This document shows, piece after piece, positions 7,827-16,362 of a DNA stretch of 32,264 bases. A program made the position numbers and the translations under genes. The notes beneath the pieces are model-generated. The model was given only the letters and a program-made list of their open reading frames with translations. It did not search any database and was not told the origin of the DNA. Location: NCBI GenBank assembly GCA_002690925.1, contig NZGD01000235.1, forward strand, positions 1 through 32,264, given 5' to 3'. Origin of the DNA: Rhodopirellula sp. (GTDB taxonomy: Bacteria; Planctomycetota; Planctomycetia; Pirellulales; Pirellulaceae). How positions within the stretch are numbered: the stretch's first letter is position 1; each line of letters starts with the position of its first letter.

Positions 7827-8828
7827 TCAGGACTCGGCAAGGCCGTAATCAGCCGGGGCGCTAATGCTGTCCAAAGCATTTTTTCCAAACAGCGGCCGCC
7901 CCTGCGAGACGCCATCCGCAACCTGAAGCGTCACCTGATCCATGATGATTTCGGCGAGCTTCAGGGTGGCGAGAGAGGGGGGCAGGTCGCGCGGTGTCGC
8001 AATGGCCAGAGATCGATGAAGCGCGGGCGTATCAATCGGAATGGCTACGACTTCTTTGCGCATCACCATTTCATAAACCGAGGCGTATGACAGCACGGTG
8101 TAGCCCAGCCCACGCTTTACAAGGTCCGCGAGCAATGGCCAAGCGTTGACTTCAATGGCCAGCTGGAGTTTCTTCTGGTGTTTCACGGCTTCTTTTTCCA
8201 TGAGTTCCCGCAAGCCGTGCTTTTCTTCTGGCATAACCAGGGGCAGCTCAAGCACTTCTTCCAGGGAGATGCTTTGGCGCATGGCGAGACCATCCTTGGG
8301 GGGAGCGATCAGGAAAAAGCGCTCTTCGATTAATGGCGTGTGTTGCACATGCTTGTGCTTCCCGTGGTTGTAGGTAACGGCAAGATCCACCCTGTGTTGT
8401 GACACCATTTGCTGCAAGGTACCGCTCATGGCGGACTTGACGGAGAGCCTGACGCGGGGGAATTTTCGGCGGAACTCGCCGATGATACTGCCGGAAAACG
8501 TGTCTGCTGCGGTGGGTAGCATCCCCAGAATAATTTGGCCGGTGACTTCACCGGAAATGGCGGCCACGGAAGCCTGGGTGCGCTCCAAATCCTGAAAAAT
8601 GGTCATTGCCCTCTCGTAAAGCAATTCGCCAGCGACGGTCAGGACCACACCGCGGCCATGCCGCACAAACACTTCGGCGTTAAGGGCTTCCTCCATCAAG
8701 CGGATTTGCCGGCTGAGTGCTGGCTGCGCGACGAACAATTTTTCCGAGGCGCGGCTGAAACTACCTACCTCTGCAATGGTGAGAAAGGTGTTGAGTTGGC
8801 GCAGGTCGATCTTTAATTGGAATGACAT
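7827..8828 (-). CDS. LysR-family transcriptional regulator
   Basis: A 333-residue regulator with an N-terminal winged helix-turn-helix (IDLRQLNTFLTIAEVGSFSRASEKLFVAQPALS within residues 7-40) and a periplasmic-binding-like effector domain. I chose the ATG at 8828, which places the helix-turn-helix at the usual distance from the start and has GAGGCGAG upstream; the frame extends upstream to 8993 without domain support. It is divergent from the permease gene and probably controls the permease and the acyl-CoA genes that follow it. A 12-bp inverted repeat (8966-8977 and 9022-9033) lies in the shared intergenic region. The effector may be an acid or CoA ester of the pathway; this is inferred. Confidence 0.9.
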   Translation of the reverse strand: MSFQLKIDLRQLNTFLTIAEVGSFSRASEKLFVAQPALSRQIRLMEEALNAEVFVRHGRGVVLTVAGELLYERAMTIFQDLERTQASVAAISGEVTGQIILGMLPTAADTFSGSIIGEFRRKFPRVRLSVKSAMSGTLQQMVSQHRVDLAVTYNHGKHKHVQHTPLIEERFFLIAPPKDGLAMRQSISLEEVLELPLVMPEEKHGLRELMEKEAVKHQKKLQLAIEVNAWPLLADLVKRGLGYTVLSYASVYEMVMRKEVVAIPIDTPALHRSLAIATPRDLPPSLATLKLAEIIMDQVTLQVADGVSQGRPLFGKNALDSISAPADYGLAES

Positions 8829-8965
8829 AGGACGTTCTCGCCTCAAGCGGCCTTTGGCGTTGCTGGTTGCTGTTACCGCCTGATCACAGCAGTGCGTAGG
8901 TATCCAATAATTAAATAGAACATATACAAAGTATATAATAGTGGTATTTTTTTTGCGGTGGTATC

Positions 8966-9033
8966 TTGCGCGATCAATTGTAGATGCCAGCAATGGGGCG
9001 GCCGTTATGATTAGGACCGATTTGATCGCGCAA
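8966..9033. promoter_or_regulatory. Wide 12-bp inverted repeat, candidate operator
   Basis: TTGCGCGATCAA (8966-8977) and TTGATCGCGCAA (9022-9033) are perfect inverted copies 44 bp apart, in the region between the divergent LysR and permease genes. An AT-rich tract with likely promoter elements lies at 8905-8955. LysR proteins often bind two separated sites as tetramers, so these may be their recognition and activation sites. A simple long hairpin is also possible. Confidence 0.55.
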
Positions 9034-9059
9034 AATGAAAACGGCGGATTTTCGCTGCC

Positions 9060-10403
9060 GTGGTAAGGGAAGCGACTTGGTCACGTTTGCGTTCAGGTCT
9101 TGCGTATCTTGCCCTGTGTTTTGGCGCAATGGCGTTTTTGCCTGGTAGCTCTGCGGCAGTAGCGTTGCTGGCTTGCACCGTGATTTTTATGGGGTGGGGG
9201 CAGCTGCGCCCGGTCGCTCGGGTGATTGCATCGCTGATTCTGGTGGTCACTGTAATGGCTCTGTTGTTGAACCCCGGTGTCCTTGCCAGCGCGGTTCATC
9301 GCATGGCCGGAATCACCGGGCTGATCCTGGCGGTAATGTTACTTTCAGCGGTGCTCAGTACGTCGAAGGACCTGGCTGCAATTTCCCGAAGCTTGTTCGG
9401 TGGGCGTTCGGTGGCCCGTTATTTGGGTTTGAGCCTCGGTACCGGGGTATTGGCGATCCCGCTGAACTTCGGATCGGTGGGGTTGGTCGCCACCATGATC
9501 GGTAAGCAAGTACAGGATGGCGGCGATGATGCGGCCACCCGAAACGCATCGCGGGCTGTGATTCGTGGATTTGGTGCTTCGCCTATGGGGTCCCCATTAT
9601 CGATAGCGGTGGCGTTGACCGTGACGTTGTTGCCGGGACTGGCTAGCTGGACGCTGTTGGTATGGAGCATGCCGTTCGCGCTGAGCTATCTGATGGTGGG
9701 GGTATGGTTCCGGGAGAAAGAGCTTGGCGCTTCGCCGTCGTTAAGTGTATCTGATGTAAGCGGTGAAGATGATTTACGCGCGTTCTGGCCGTGGATGCGA
9801 TTTGTCGGGCTTGCTCTGTTTATCTCGCTGGAAGCCTATGCCCTCAATACCTGGGCGGGTCTGAAGTATTCGCAAGCGGTGACCCTGAGCTGTCTGACCG
9901 TGATCATTTTGTATCTTGTGATTCGTCGCCTGGTTGCCGGGACTGTAAATCTGCCATCCATGGCGAATGTCTCCAACGAGCTGGCGATTATGGGTGGAGC
10001 ATCTTTTCTGGGTGGCGCACTGACGGTAACCGCGCTGAGTTCACTAGGCAGTGATTTTGTGTTGCCGGGCTGGGCGTACGCAGTCGCAGTCATCTGCATT
10101 CCGTGGTTGTTTTACGCGGGTGGGGCGGTTGGGATTAACCCGATTTTAACCGCAACGGTTTTCGGGGGCGTATTAGGCCCTATCTGGCCGGAGTCCTCTA
10201 TTTTCGGGCTCGGTATTGCCATGGTCACGGGGTGGGGGGTCACCATTGCCGGCACCCCCTACTCGGCAAACGCCATACTGCTTGAGCGATTTACCGGCTA
10301 TGACGCGCGGACGGCTTCCTACGGCTGGAACCTGTCTTATTCATGCCTTTTTCTCGGGCTTAGCAGCTCACTGTGCGCAACCGTAGTGCTGGTTTCGTCC
10401 TGA
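9060..10403 (+). CDS. Multi-spanning permease, ion-transporter-like
   Basis: A 447-residue very hydrophobic protein with roughly 11-12 membrane helices. It contains two Gly/Pro/Ser-rich half-repeats, RGFGASPMGSPLSIAVALTV near residue 165 and WGVTIAGTPYSANAILLERF near residue 398, as seen in secondary anion transporters of the ion-transporter (IT) type. I cannot name the exact family or substrate. Start GTG at 9060 is the furthest possible (a stop lies at 9036-9038), with a weak GGCGGA upstream; a TTG slightly downstream is possible. Being divergent from the LysR gene and just before the acyl-CoA dehydrogenase, it probably moves the pathway substrate or a related acid. Confidence 0.65.
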   Translation: MVREATWSRLRSGLAYLALCFGAMAFLPGSSAAVALLACTVIFMGWGQLRPVARVIASLILVVTVMALLLNPGVLASAVHRMAGITGLILAVMLLSAVLSTSKDLAAISRSLFGGRSVARYLGLSLGTGVLAIPLNFGSVGLVATMIGKQVQDGGDDAATRNASRAVIRGFGASPMGSPLSIAVALTVTLLPGLASWTLLVWSMPFALSYLMVGVWFREKELGASPSLSVSDVSGEDDLRAFWPWMRFVGLALFISLEAYALNTWAGLKYSQAVTLSCLTVIILYLVIRRLVAGTVNLPSMANVSNELAIMGGASFLGGALTVTALSSLGSDFVLPGWAYAVAVICIPWLFYAGGAVGINPILTATVFGGVLGPIWPESSIFGLGIAMVTGWGVTIAGTPYSANAILLERFTGYDARTASYGWNLSYSCLFLGLSSSLCATVVLVSS

Positions 10404-10499
10404 TCGTTGCAGTAGCTCTTTTCAGGTATTCATTTTAACTATCTAGCTGTCGCTTTGATGGACAGCTTTTATCAACTCGCAAGAAGTGTGGAGGCCATA

Positions 10500-11660
10500 A
10501 TGGCGCTTGATCAAGAAACTCTGAACCAATTTATCGATAGCGTGCGCCGCTATGTGCGAGATCGCCTCGTGCCTCTGGAAATGCAGGTTGCGGAAGAAGA
10601 TCGTATTCCTGAAGAAGTGATTGATGAAATGAAGGAGATGGGCTTGTTCGGCTTGTCCATTCCAGAAGAGTTCGGCGGGCTGGGTCTAACCATGTCGGAA
10701 GAAGTCGCCATCATCCAGGAAATGGGATACACCTCGCCGGTATTCCGCTCCATGTTCGGCACCAACGTGGGTATTGGCTCCCAGGGCATTGTGATTGATG
10801 GCACCCCGGAGCAGAAAGCCAAGTACCTGCCCAAACTGGCCACCGGCGAGTTGATTGGTTCGTTTGCACTCACCGAGGCCGATGCCGGCTCCGATGCAGG
10901 CTCGGTTATGACCAGTGCCCGTCGCGATAGCGATGACTATATCATTAACGGCAGTAAGCGTTTTATCACCAACGCTCCTCGTGCCGGTGTGTTCACCGTG
11001 ATGGCCAGAACGGGCACTCGCGAAGAGGGTGGTCGGGGCGTGTCTGCGTTCCTGGTGGACGCCACCTTGCCGGGTATTTCTTTGGGCAAGCCCGATAAAA
11101 AGATGGGGCAGAAAGGGGCGCACACCTGCGATGTTATTTTTGAAAACGTTCGTGTTCCGGCGGATGCGTTAATCGGCGGTAAAGAAGGTCAGGGTTTTAA
11201 AACTGCTATGAAGGTGCTGGACAGGGGGCGTTTGCACATCAGCGCCCTGAGCGTGGGTACCGCCAAACGGCTGATTGATGAAAGTGTTACTTACGCCACG
11301 CAGCGCAAGCAGTTTGGTACTGAGATCAGCAATTTCCAGCTGGTACAGGCGATGCTTGCGGATAGTCAGACGGAGTACTACGCAGGTAAGTGCATGGTTG
11401 AGGCAACCGCATGTTCCTACGACGCCGGTGAGTCTGTGTTGCTGAATGCGGCCAGCTGCAAGCTGTACTGCACGGAAATGGTCGGCCGGGTTGCTGATCG
11501 CGCCGTGCAGGTTCACGGTGGAGCCGGTTATATCAGTGAATACTGCGTCGAGCGTTTTTACCGGGATGTACGGCTGTTCCGTTTGTACGAAGGCACCTCT
11601 CAGATTCAGCAGCTGGTTATCGCCAAACAGATTATCCGTAACGCCGAAAACGCGCTTTGA
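10500..11660 (+). CDS. Acyl-CoA dehydrogenase
   Basis: An FAD enzyme that introduces the alpha,beta double bond in an acyl-CoA. This 386-residue protein has the usual three parts: helical N-terminus, FAD/acyl-binding motif FALTEADAGSD near residue 123, and a helical C-terminal domain with VQVHGGAGYISEY. The catalytic base is probably the Glu in RLYEGTSQIQQ (about residue 364), as in medium-chain dehydrogenases. ATG at 10500 is preceded by GGAGG (10490-10494); an upstream ATG gives a 15-residue extension without domain support. It starts the acyl-CoA gene series. With the downstream hydratase/dehydrogenase and thiolase it fits a DcaA-like role on adipyl-CoA, but the sequence alone does not fix the chain length. 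Confidence 0.93.
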   Translation: MALDQETLNQFIDSVRRYVRDRLVPLEMQVAEEDRIPEEVIDEMKEMGLFGLSIPEEFGGLGLTMSEEVAIIQEMGYTSPVFRSMFGTNVGIGSQGIVIDGTPEQKAKYLPKLATGELIGSFALTEADAGSDAGSVMTSARRDSDDYIINGSKRFITNAPRAGVFTVMARTGTREEGGRGVSAFLVDATLPGISLGKPDKKMGQKGAHTCDVIFENVRVPADALIGGKEGQGFKTAMKVLDRGRLHISALSVGTAKRLIDESVTYATQRKQFGTEISNFQLVQAMLADSQTEYYAGKCMVEATACSYDAGESVLLNAASCKLYCTEMVGRVADRAVQVHGGAGYISEYCVERFYRDVRLFRLYEGTSQIQQLVIAKQIIRNAENAL

Positions 11661-11674
11661 TTGAGGAGACAGCT

Positions 11675-12898
11675 ATGGCAGGCCCATTGTCAGGTATTCG
11701 TGTGCTTGATCTATCCCGCGTAATGGCGGGTCCCTGGTGTACCCAGATCCTGGCAGACCTGGGGGCAGAGGTGATCAAGATTGAGCGTCCGGGGTTGGGG
11801 GATGACACCCGGCACTGGGGGCCTCCCTGGTTCAAAGACGCTCAAGGTAATACCACTACACAGTCAGCCTATTACCTTTCCGCCAACCGCGGGAAGCATT
11901 CGGTGACAGTGGATATTGGCAGCGAGGAAGGGCAGGCACTGATCCGGGAATTGGCCGCAGAGTGCGACGTGCTGGTCGAGAACTTCAAAACCGGAGGGCT
12001 CGACAAAAAAGGTTTGGGTTATGCGGACCTGTCCAAGATCAATCCCGGACTGATCTACTGTTCGGTCACCGGGTTTGGTCATACAGGCCCGATGGCGGCG
12101 GATGCGGGCTACGATTATCTGATACAGGCACAGTCCGGTCTGATGAGCATTACCGGTGTCGCTGACGGCCAGCCGGGCGCGGGCCCGATGCGCGTGGGTA
12201 TGGCGGTAGCCGACCTGACCACCGGTATGAATGCTGTGATTGCCATTTTGTCGGCTGTTCATCACCGCACGAACACTGGTGAGGGGCAGCATCTCGACAT
12301 GGCGTTGCTGGATGTTCAGGTCAGCTGGATGGCGAATCAGGCCCAGAACTATTTCTGCAGCGGCAAGGTGCCCGGACGGACGGGGGAGTATCACCCCAAT
12401 CTTGCGCCCTATCAGCCGTTCCCCACCAAAGACGGAAAGGTGATCATTGCCGTCGGAAACGACGGTCAGTTCCAGCGACTGTGCAAGGCGCTGGGGCAGC
12501 CTGAGCTGGCGGAAGATCCGCGCTTTGCGACCAACCCGCAGCGAGTCCTCCACCGGGAAGAGCTGGTGGGAAAACTGTGCGAATGCACGCGTACCAGAAC
12601 CAGCCGGGAATGGATGGATTGCCTGGTCGGCGTACATGTTCCCTGTGGCCCTATTCAGAACCTTGCGGAAGTGTTTGAAGACCCGCAGGTGCTGGCCCGC
12701 AACATGAAAATAGAGCTGGAGCACCCTCAGCTGGGGAAAGTGCCGGGTATCGCCAACCCGATCAAGTTTTCCAAAACCCCGCAAGTCTATCGAAAAGCGC
12801 CACCGCTCCTAGGCGAAGATACAGATACGATTCTTCAGCGCGTGCTTGATAAGTCGCCTGAAGATATAGCGTCGCTGCGGGCCAGAGGTGTTCTCTAG
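11675..12898 (+). CDS. Class III (CaiB/BaiF) CoA-transferase
   Basis: A 407-residue family III CoA-transferase, which moves CoA between carboxylic acids through an enzyme-bound aspartyl intermediate. The N-terminal LSGIRVLDLSRVMAGPWCTQILADLGAEVIKIE and the catalytic Asp in AGYDYLIQAQSG (about residue 147) are typical. ATG at 11675 follows GAGGAG 14 bases after the dehydrogenase stop, so the two are surely cotranscribed. It probably activates the imported acid to its CoA ester using succinyl-CoA or a pathway product. The donor and acceptor are inferred; the locus also encodes a separate two-subunit CoA-transferase. Confidence 0.93.
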   Translation: MAGPLSGIRVLDLSRVMAGPWCTQILADLGAEVIKIERPGLGDDTRHWGPPWFKDAQGNTTTQSAYYLSANRGKHSVTVDIGSEEGQALIRELAAECDVLVENFKTGGLDKKGLGYADLSKINPGLIYCSVTGFGHTGPMAADAGYDYLIQAQSGLMSITGVADGQPGAGPMRVGMAVADLTTGMNAVIAILSAVHHRTNTGEGQHLDMALLDVQVSWMANQAQNYFCSGKVPGRTGEYHPNLAPYQPFPTKDGKVIIAVGNDGQFQRLCKALGQPELAEDPRFATNPQRVLHREELVGKLCECTRTRTSREWMDCLVGVHVPCGPIQNLAEVFEDPQVLARNMKIELEHPQLGKVPGIANPIKFSKTPQVYRKAPPLLGEDTDTILQRVLDKSPEDIASLRARGVL

Positions 12899-12937
12899 TT
12901 TATCCGCAAAATTCTTTTTAGTTATCTCCATCGCCAG

Positions 12938-12963
12938 AAGCCGTTGCGCTAAGCACGGCTTTT
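12938..12963 (+). terminator. Terminator-like hairpin between operon genes
   Basis: AAGCCGT (12938-12944) and ACGGCTT (12955-12961) form a 7-bp stem with a 10-nt loop, followed by TTTT within CTTTTGC. It lies 40 bases after the CoA-transferase stop and before the hydratase/dehydrogenase gene. It may end or only partly attenuate transcription; the next gene has its own good ribosome-binding site. Confidence 0.6.
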
Positions 12964-12992
12964 GCTATTCAGTCTCACAGGAGAGCCTCACT

Positions 12993-15092
12993 ATGTTGGT
13001 TTCTTATCGCCGAGTAGACGAACTCGCTGTTATCACGATTAATAACCCACCGGTAAATGCCCTTTCTCATGGCGTCCGCAAAGGCGTCCTTGAGGCCATA
13101 ACCACAGCCCAGGCAGACGACTCCAAAGCCGTCGTTATCCTGTGCGAAGGTCGCACGTTTATTGCCGGTGCTGACATCAGTGAATTCGGCAAACCGATCG
13201 AAGAGCCTTCCTTGCCCCAGGTTAATGCGGCGATTGAAGCCTCGGCCAAGCCAGTGATTGCGGCCATTCATGGCACTGCCTTGGGTGGAGGCTTCGAACT
13301 GGCATTGAGCTGCCATTACCGTTGTGCGCTTGACTCGGCTGCAGTCGGGCTACCCGAGGTCACCCTTGGGCTTTTACCTGGCGCAGGGGGAACCCAGCGG
13401 GTGCCTAGGCTAATTGGCGTTCAGGCGGCGCTGGATATGATCACCAGCGGACAGAAAGTTGCCGCGGAGAAAGCACTTGCGCTGGGGCTGATTGATCGCG
13501 TGATGGCTGGCCCGCTTGAGGAAGCGGCACTGGCGTACGCTCGTGAGCTGGTAACAACGGGTGCCAAGCCACGGCGTATCAGTGATGCCTCCATTCCTGC
13601 GGAGAGCTTCGATAGTGACGCGTTCGAGGCCTATCGCAAGGTGCTTCGTAAGCGCAAGCGCGGGCAGGAAGCGCCGCAACGCATCGTAGATTGCATTGAA
13701 GCCGCCATGGAGAAGCCATTTGATGAGGGGCTGACATACGAACGCTCCCGTTTTGTCGAGTGTTCCCAGTCGGAACAATCGGCGGCGTTACGGCACATTT
13801 TCTTTGCTGAACGTCAGGCGCCGAAGGTACCGGGACTGGATAAATCCGTTGCGTCGCGTTCGATTGAACGCGTGGCGGTTATCGGTGCTGGCACCATGGG
13901 CGGCGGAATTGCCATGTCCTTTGCCAACGCAGGTATTTCAGTGACCCTTTTGGAGCTCAATCAGAAGGGGCTGGATGCAGGTCTGGCGCTAATAGGCAAG
14001 AATTACGCGACCACCGTCAGCAAAGGCAAGCTTTCGCAAGAGCAGGCATCTGCACGTCAGGCATTGATTAGCGGTACCACAGATTACGAAGCACTGGCCG
14101 ATGTTGATCTGGTGATCGAAGCCGTTTTTGAAAGCATGGACGTGAAGAGGCAGGTGTTTGGTCGTCTTGATGAAGTCTGCAAAGAAGGCGCGATTCTGGC
14201 GTCGAATACCTCGTATCTGGACGTCAACGAGATTGCGGCTGCGACCTCGCGCCCTCAGGACGTTGTGGGGTTACACTTCTTCAGCCCGGCGAACGTCATG
14301 CGCCTGCTTGAGGTCGTCCGTGCCGACAAGACTGCGGAAGACGTTATTGCGACAGCCATGGCTCTGGGTAAGCGCATTGGCAAGGTGCCCGTGCTGGCAG
14401 GGGTTTGTTATGGCTTCATTGGCAACCGAATGTTGCGGCAATATGCGCGTGAAGCTCAGCTTTGTATGATTGAGGGTGCAGAGCCCGAGCAAATCGATGG
14501 CGTGCTGACCGGGTTTGGCATGGCCATGGGCCCGCTGGCCGTAGGTGATCTGGCTGGTCTGGATATCGGGTACAAGGCGCGGCAGGCGCTGACGGATGAA
14601 CAGAAGGGCGACCCGCGCAGCTACTGTATCGCGGACACGCTGGTTGAAATGGGACGGCTGGGGCAAAAAACAGGCGCCGGATACTACCGTTACGACCCTG
14701 AGACCCGCGCCCGCTCAGCGGATCCAGAGGTTTTGGCCGTCATTGAGGCGAAGGCGAGGCAACACGAGGTGGAACGCCGAGTGTTCAGCGATGCGGAGAT
14801 TCTTGATCGCCATCTGATGGGGTTGATCAATGAAGGCTTCCGCATTCTCGAAGAAGGCATTGCCCAGCGTCCGAGTGATATCGACGTAGTTTATGTGCAC
14901 GGTTATGGTTTCCCCTCGTACCGGGGCGGCCCTATGTTCTATGCCAGTCGTCGCGGCCTGAAAGCGGTGTATGAATGTATAGAGAGTCTGCACAAGAGCA
15001 CCGGTGAGGCTCACTGGGCACCGGCGCCGTTGCTGACCGCACTGGTCGAGACTAACCAGACTCTGGACGACTGGATGGGCAGCAAAAGCTGA
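12993..15092 (+). CDS. Fused enoyl-CoA hydratase / 3-hydroxyacyl-CoA dehydrogenase
   Basis: A 699-residue bifunctional beta-oxidation enzyme. Residues 1 to about 190 are a crotonase domain with the oxyanion segment TFIAGADISEF, Glu in GGGFELAL (about residue 102) and Glu in LPEVTLGLLPGAGGTQR (about 122). From about residue 290 comes the NAD-binding VAVIGAGTMGGG and the dehydrogenase His in GLHFFSPANVMRLLE, followed by two C-terminal helical domains. It would turn a 2-enoyl-CoA into the 3-oxoacyl-CoA. Domain order resembles the peroxisomal-type multifunctional enzyme/PimF. AGGAGA (12979-12984) supports the ATG at 12993; the frame starts upstream at 12888 without support. In this locus it fits the DcaE plus DcaH steps in one chain. 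Confidence 0.93.
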   Translation: MLVSYRRVDELAVITINNPPVNALSHGVRKGVLEAITTAQADDSKAVVILCEGRTFIAGADISEFGKPIEEPSLPQVNAAIEASAKPVIAAIHGTALGGGFELALSCHYRCALDSAAVGLPEVTLGLLPGAGGTQRVPRLIGVQAALDMITSGQKVAAEKALALGLIDRVMAGPLEEAALAYARELVTTGAKPRRISDASIPAESFDSDAFEAYRKVLRKRKRGQEAPQRIVDCIEAAMEKPFDEGLTYERSRFVECSQSEQSAALRHIFFAERQAPKVPGLDKSVASRSIERVAVIGAGTMGGGIAMSFANAGISVTLLELNQKGLDAGLALIGKNYATTVSKGKLSQEQASARQALISGTTDYEALADVDLVIEAVFESMDVKRQVFGRLDEVCKEGAILASNTSYLDVNEIAAATSRPQDVVGLHFFSPANVMRLLEVVRADKTAEDVIATAMALGKRIGKVPVLAGVCYGFIGNRMLRQYAREAQLCMIEGAEPEQIDGVLTGFGMAMGPLAVGDLAGLDIGYKARQALTDEQKGDPRSYCIADTLVEMGRLGQKTGAGYYRYDPETRARSADPEVLAVIEAKARQHEVERRVFSDAEILDRHLMGLINEGFRILEEGIAQRPSDIDVVYVHGYGFPSYRGGPMFYASRRGLKAVYECIESLHKSTGEAHWAPAPLLTALVETNQTLDDWMGSKS

Positions 15093-15109
15093 GTTGTGTA
15101 CCTCGATAT

Positions 15110-15145
15110 CAGGGGCTGGATACGGATTCCTGTCCCTGGTTTTTC
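15110..15145 (+). terminator. Possible terminator after the hydratase/dehydrogenase
   Basis: CAGGG (15110-15114) and CCCTG (15134-15138) can pair, followed by GGTTTTTCC. The stem is short and the loop large, so this is a weak call, but its position fits the end of the acyl-CoA operon. Confidence 0.4.
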
Positions 15146-15207
15146 CTGAGGGCTGGTGGCTTGCATAGTCGATTCGTCGCTGTCATTATCCGCTGATTCG
15201 AACAATC

Positions 15208-15222
15208 GTCCGATTATCGAAC
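15208..15222. promoter_or_regulatory. IclR-type operator before the first IclR gene
   Basis: GTCCGATTATCGAAC, a near-palindrome 36 bases before the gene. Its complement, GTTCGATAATCGGAC, differs by one base from the PcaR site of Pseudomonas putida as I recall it (GTTCGATAATCGCAC). This suggests autoregulation. Confidence 0.65.
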
Positions 15223-15257
15223 GGTTACAGAGGCTAATGCAGAGGGGATGAATCAGG

Positions 15258-16037
15258 ATGAGTCACCAGGATTCGGATGGTACCGGTGCAGACAAGGAGT
15301 TCCTGTCCACGTTTGCGCGCGGGCTTGAAGTCATAAGGTCTTTCGACACAGAGACGCCTTCTATGACGCTGTCGGCAGTTGCGGAAAAAAACAACCTGTC
15401 GAGGGCGGCTGCACGTCGTTTTCTGTTAACGCTGCAAAAGTTGGGCTATGTCTCCCAGGATGACAAGAAGTTTGGTCTGACCGCCAAGGTTCTGGAGCTT
15501 GGTTATTCGTATCTGGCGTCGCTGGACTTTTCGGAAACCGTCACACCCATCATGGAAGAAGTATCCTACCAGCTGGGAGAGTCCTGTTCCGCTCTGGTGC
15601 TTGATGGTGTCGATATCGTCTACGTCGCCCGAATCCCCCGGCGAGGCCTGATTCCTCTTAACCTGCAAATCGGCGCCCGCTTGCCTGCTTATGCCACCTC
15701 TGGCGGGCGCGTTTTGATGGCGGCGTTGCAGGCTCCGGAGTTGGAAGATGTCATCGAAAAAACCCACTTCGAGCAACTGACCGCTTATACTAAAGGGCCT
15801 GATGCGCTTCGAGCGGAATTACAAAAGATTCGCTCCGATGGTTACGCCATTGTGGATCAGGAGCTGGAACTGGGTATGAGGGCTTTGGCTGTACCGGTAT
15901 TGGATCGTCGCGGAACTGCCCGGTTTGCGTTGAACTCCAGCAGCCATGTCAGCTCTGTGTCGATGGAGCGTATTGCACAGGAATACGTGCCAATCATGCA
16001 GGACGCTGCACAAAAACTTACCGACATCCTGCCCTGA
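15258..16037 (+). CDS. IclR-family regulator, PcaR/PcaU/PobR type
   Basis: A 259-residue regulator with an N-terminal helix-turn-helix (FARGLEVIRSF, MTLSAVAEKNNLSRAAARRFLLTLQKLGYV) and a C-terminal effector domain ending with the usual VDQELELGMRALAVPV segment. The RGLEVI and RAAARRFL features place it with the PcaR/PcaU/PobR group, which respond to beta-ketoadipate-pathway acids. ATG at 15258; the upstream GAGGGG/GAATCAGG context is weak but reasonable. It precedes the TctCBA transporter, whose promoter carries a matching operator, so it probably controls uptake in response to a pathway intermediate. A second, related IclR gene lies at 22624-23403. Confidence 0.92.
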   Translation: MSHQDSDGTGADKEFLSTFARGLEVIRSFDTETPSMTLSAVAEKNNLSRAAARRFLLTLQKLGYVSQDDKKFGLTAKVLELGYSYLASLDFSETVTPIMEEVSYQLGESCSALVLDGVDIVYVARIPRRGLIPLNLQIGARLPAYATSGGRVLMAALQAPELEDVIEKTHFEQLTAYTKGPDALRAELQKIRSDGYAIVDQELELGMRALAVPVLDRRGTARFALNSSSHVSSVSMERIAQEYVPIMQDAAQKLTDILP

Positions 16038-16064
16038 TAGCGGATTCTGATACAACTGATGCGG

Positions 16065-16087
16065 TGGCCCCTGTGAGACTGGGGCCA
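16065..16087 (+). terminator. Terminator-like hairpin after the IclR gene
   Basis: TGGCCCC (16065-16071) and GGGGCCA (16081-16087) form a perfect 7-bp stem with a 9-nt loop, 27 bases past the stop. The following bases are pyrimidine-rich (TCTACCTATCTCTTCC) rather than pure T. Confidence 0.6.
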
Positions 16088-16305
16088 TCTACCTATCTCT
16101 TCCTCACCTTGCCTGGTTCGTGTTTGGAACCGGCTCCCTTTACGCGTTGATCTGAAAATCTTATGGATGGCATGGAGTTAGCGATTATTCGCTGTAAATC
16201 TCTTGTGGGTGGTGGTTCGGTTGCCTCTGAAAGGGCTGGTTGGGGGAAGGGAAAAACTCTTGCACCTTGTTTGTGAATATGTGAGATTACGTACCCGCGA
16301 AATAT

Positions 16306-16330
16306 GCGAACATAAGTTCGATAAGCGAAC
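16306..16330. promoter_or_regulatory. IclR-type operator of the tct operon
   Basis: GTTCGATAAGCGAAC (16316-16330) is a perfect GTTCG-N5-CGAAC palindrome, and a further GCGAAC (16306-16311) stands 19 bp upstream of the last one as a direct repeat. GAAC and GTTC also form a palindrome around ATAA. A palindrome plus a direct repeat is the layout described for PcaU/PobR operators. It lies just before the tctC start at 16363. The rest of 16088-16305 shows nothing I can call. Confidence 0.75.
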
Positions 16331-16362
16331 AAGTATCTTTGCTGATTAGGATAACCACAAAA

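Noticed and set aside
11864..12784. 306-codon minus-strand open frame
   Set aside because: Shadow of the class III CoA-transferase, caused by GC-rich codon use.
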